A stretch of DNA of 6,116 nt, taken from positions 1-6,116 of the forward strand of contig JAUXBD010000103.1 of NCBI GenBank assembly GCA_030619585.1, read 5' to 3'. This document shows positions 6,066 through 6,116 of this stretch, one piece after another. The position numbers and the translations under genes were made by a program. This stretch comes from Desulfobacteraceae bacterium (GTDB taxonomy: Bacteria > Desulfobacterota > Desulfobacteria > Desulfobacterales > SURF-7). Below the pieces are notes generated by a model. That model searched no databases. It was not told the origin of the DNA and worked only from the letters and a program-made list of their open reading frames with translations. The first letter of the stretch is position 1. The number at the start of each line of letters is the position of its first letter.

Positions 6066-6116
6066 CCACGCAGGCTATGACAATATCTTTAACACCGCGA
6101 TTGTAGAGATCGGTAA
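6061..6116 (-). pseudogene. IS256/mutator-family transposase fragment, truncated at tssM
   Basis: Read on the minus strand from 6114, the sequence gives TDLYNRGVKDIVIACVDG without a stop. This strongly resembles the conserved block of IS256-family (Transposase_mut) transposases, usually of the form NRGVKDILIACVDGL. The Asp of CVDG is the second acidic residue of the DDE catalytic triad in that family. After the Gly codon at 6061-6063 the same frame continues as HICPACHGGN, whereas a real transposase would continue with something like LKGFPEAI, so homology ends here. Full-length members are around 400 residues and this block lies near the middle, so the 3' half of the gene is missing. The 5' part would lie beyond the right edge of the window. 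No terminal inverted repeat is visible at the break. Identification rests on 18 residues recalled from family knowledge, but the motif is distinctive. Confidence 0.8.

Noticed and set aside
6056..6070. IS terminal inverted repeat and target-site duplication at the tssM junction
   Set aside because: The break falls inside the transposase reading frame, not at an IS end, so no end or duplication is expected or seen.

Overview
The window holds the downstream part of a type VI secretion system (T6SS) operon, read entirely on the minus strand. From right to left it carries tssM (IcmF-type inner-membrane ATPase-like protein), tagF (ImpM-type accessory or regulatory protein) and tssA (ImpA-N/VasJ-type assembly protein). 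The three genes are tightly packed: tssM and tagF overlap by 13 nt, and tagF and tssA are 18 nt apart. All three frames are open to natural-looking C-termini, with no internal frameshifts or stops. The host looks like a Gram-negative bacterium. The TssM N-terminal style and the moderately AT-rich base composition would suit a Desulfobacterota-type (deltaproteobacterial) genome, but that is an impression from family resemblance and not something the window proves.

Right edge (6058-6116): the sequence immediately upstream of tssM is not T6SS DNA. On the minus strand it encodes TDLYNRGVKDIVIACVDG, which closely matches the segment around the second catalytic Asp of IS256/mutator-family transposases. 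The match stops abruptly at the tssM start. TssM begins just before its second N-terminal membrane helix, so the first helix and the native 5' end appear to be missing. The upstream tss genes are not visible here. The simplest reading is a deletion or recombination that joined the middle of a transposase gene to the middle of the tssM N-terminal region across a short shared sequence. The T6SS locus may therefore be recently disabled, or tssM may now start at an abnormal codon.

Centre (340-6065): this is the three-gene block. TssM would form the inner-membrane part of the trans-envelope complex, TssA organises priming and extension of the baseplate and tail sheath, and TagF is a post-translational repressor or modulator in systems where it has been studied. 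No ppkA, pppA or fha is in the window.

Left edge (1-339): no confident gene. It contains a striking AT-rich array of ATTGGTT-like heptads at 9-bp spacing. The units face one way on the left and the opposite way on the right, forming a large imperfect palindrome centred near 287/288, and the tssA stop codon lies inside its last unit. Left of this is a cluster of TCTGA/TCAGA dyads (178-217). Beyond that are only weak coding hints: a 31-codon minus-strand ORF with a good Shine-Dalgarno sequence, and a possible plus-strand CDS tail ending in three tandem in-frame TAA codons.
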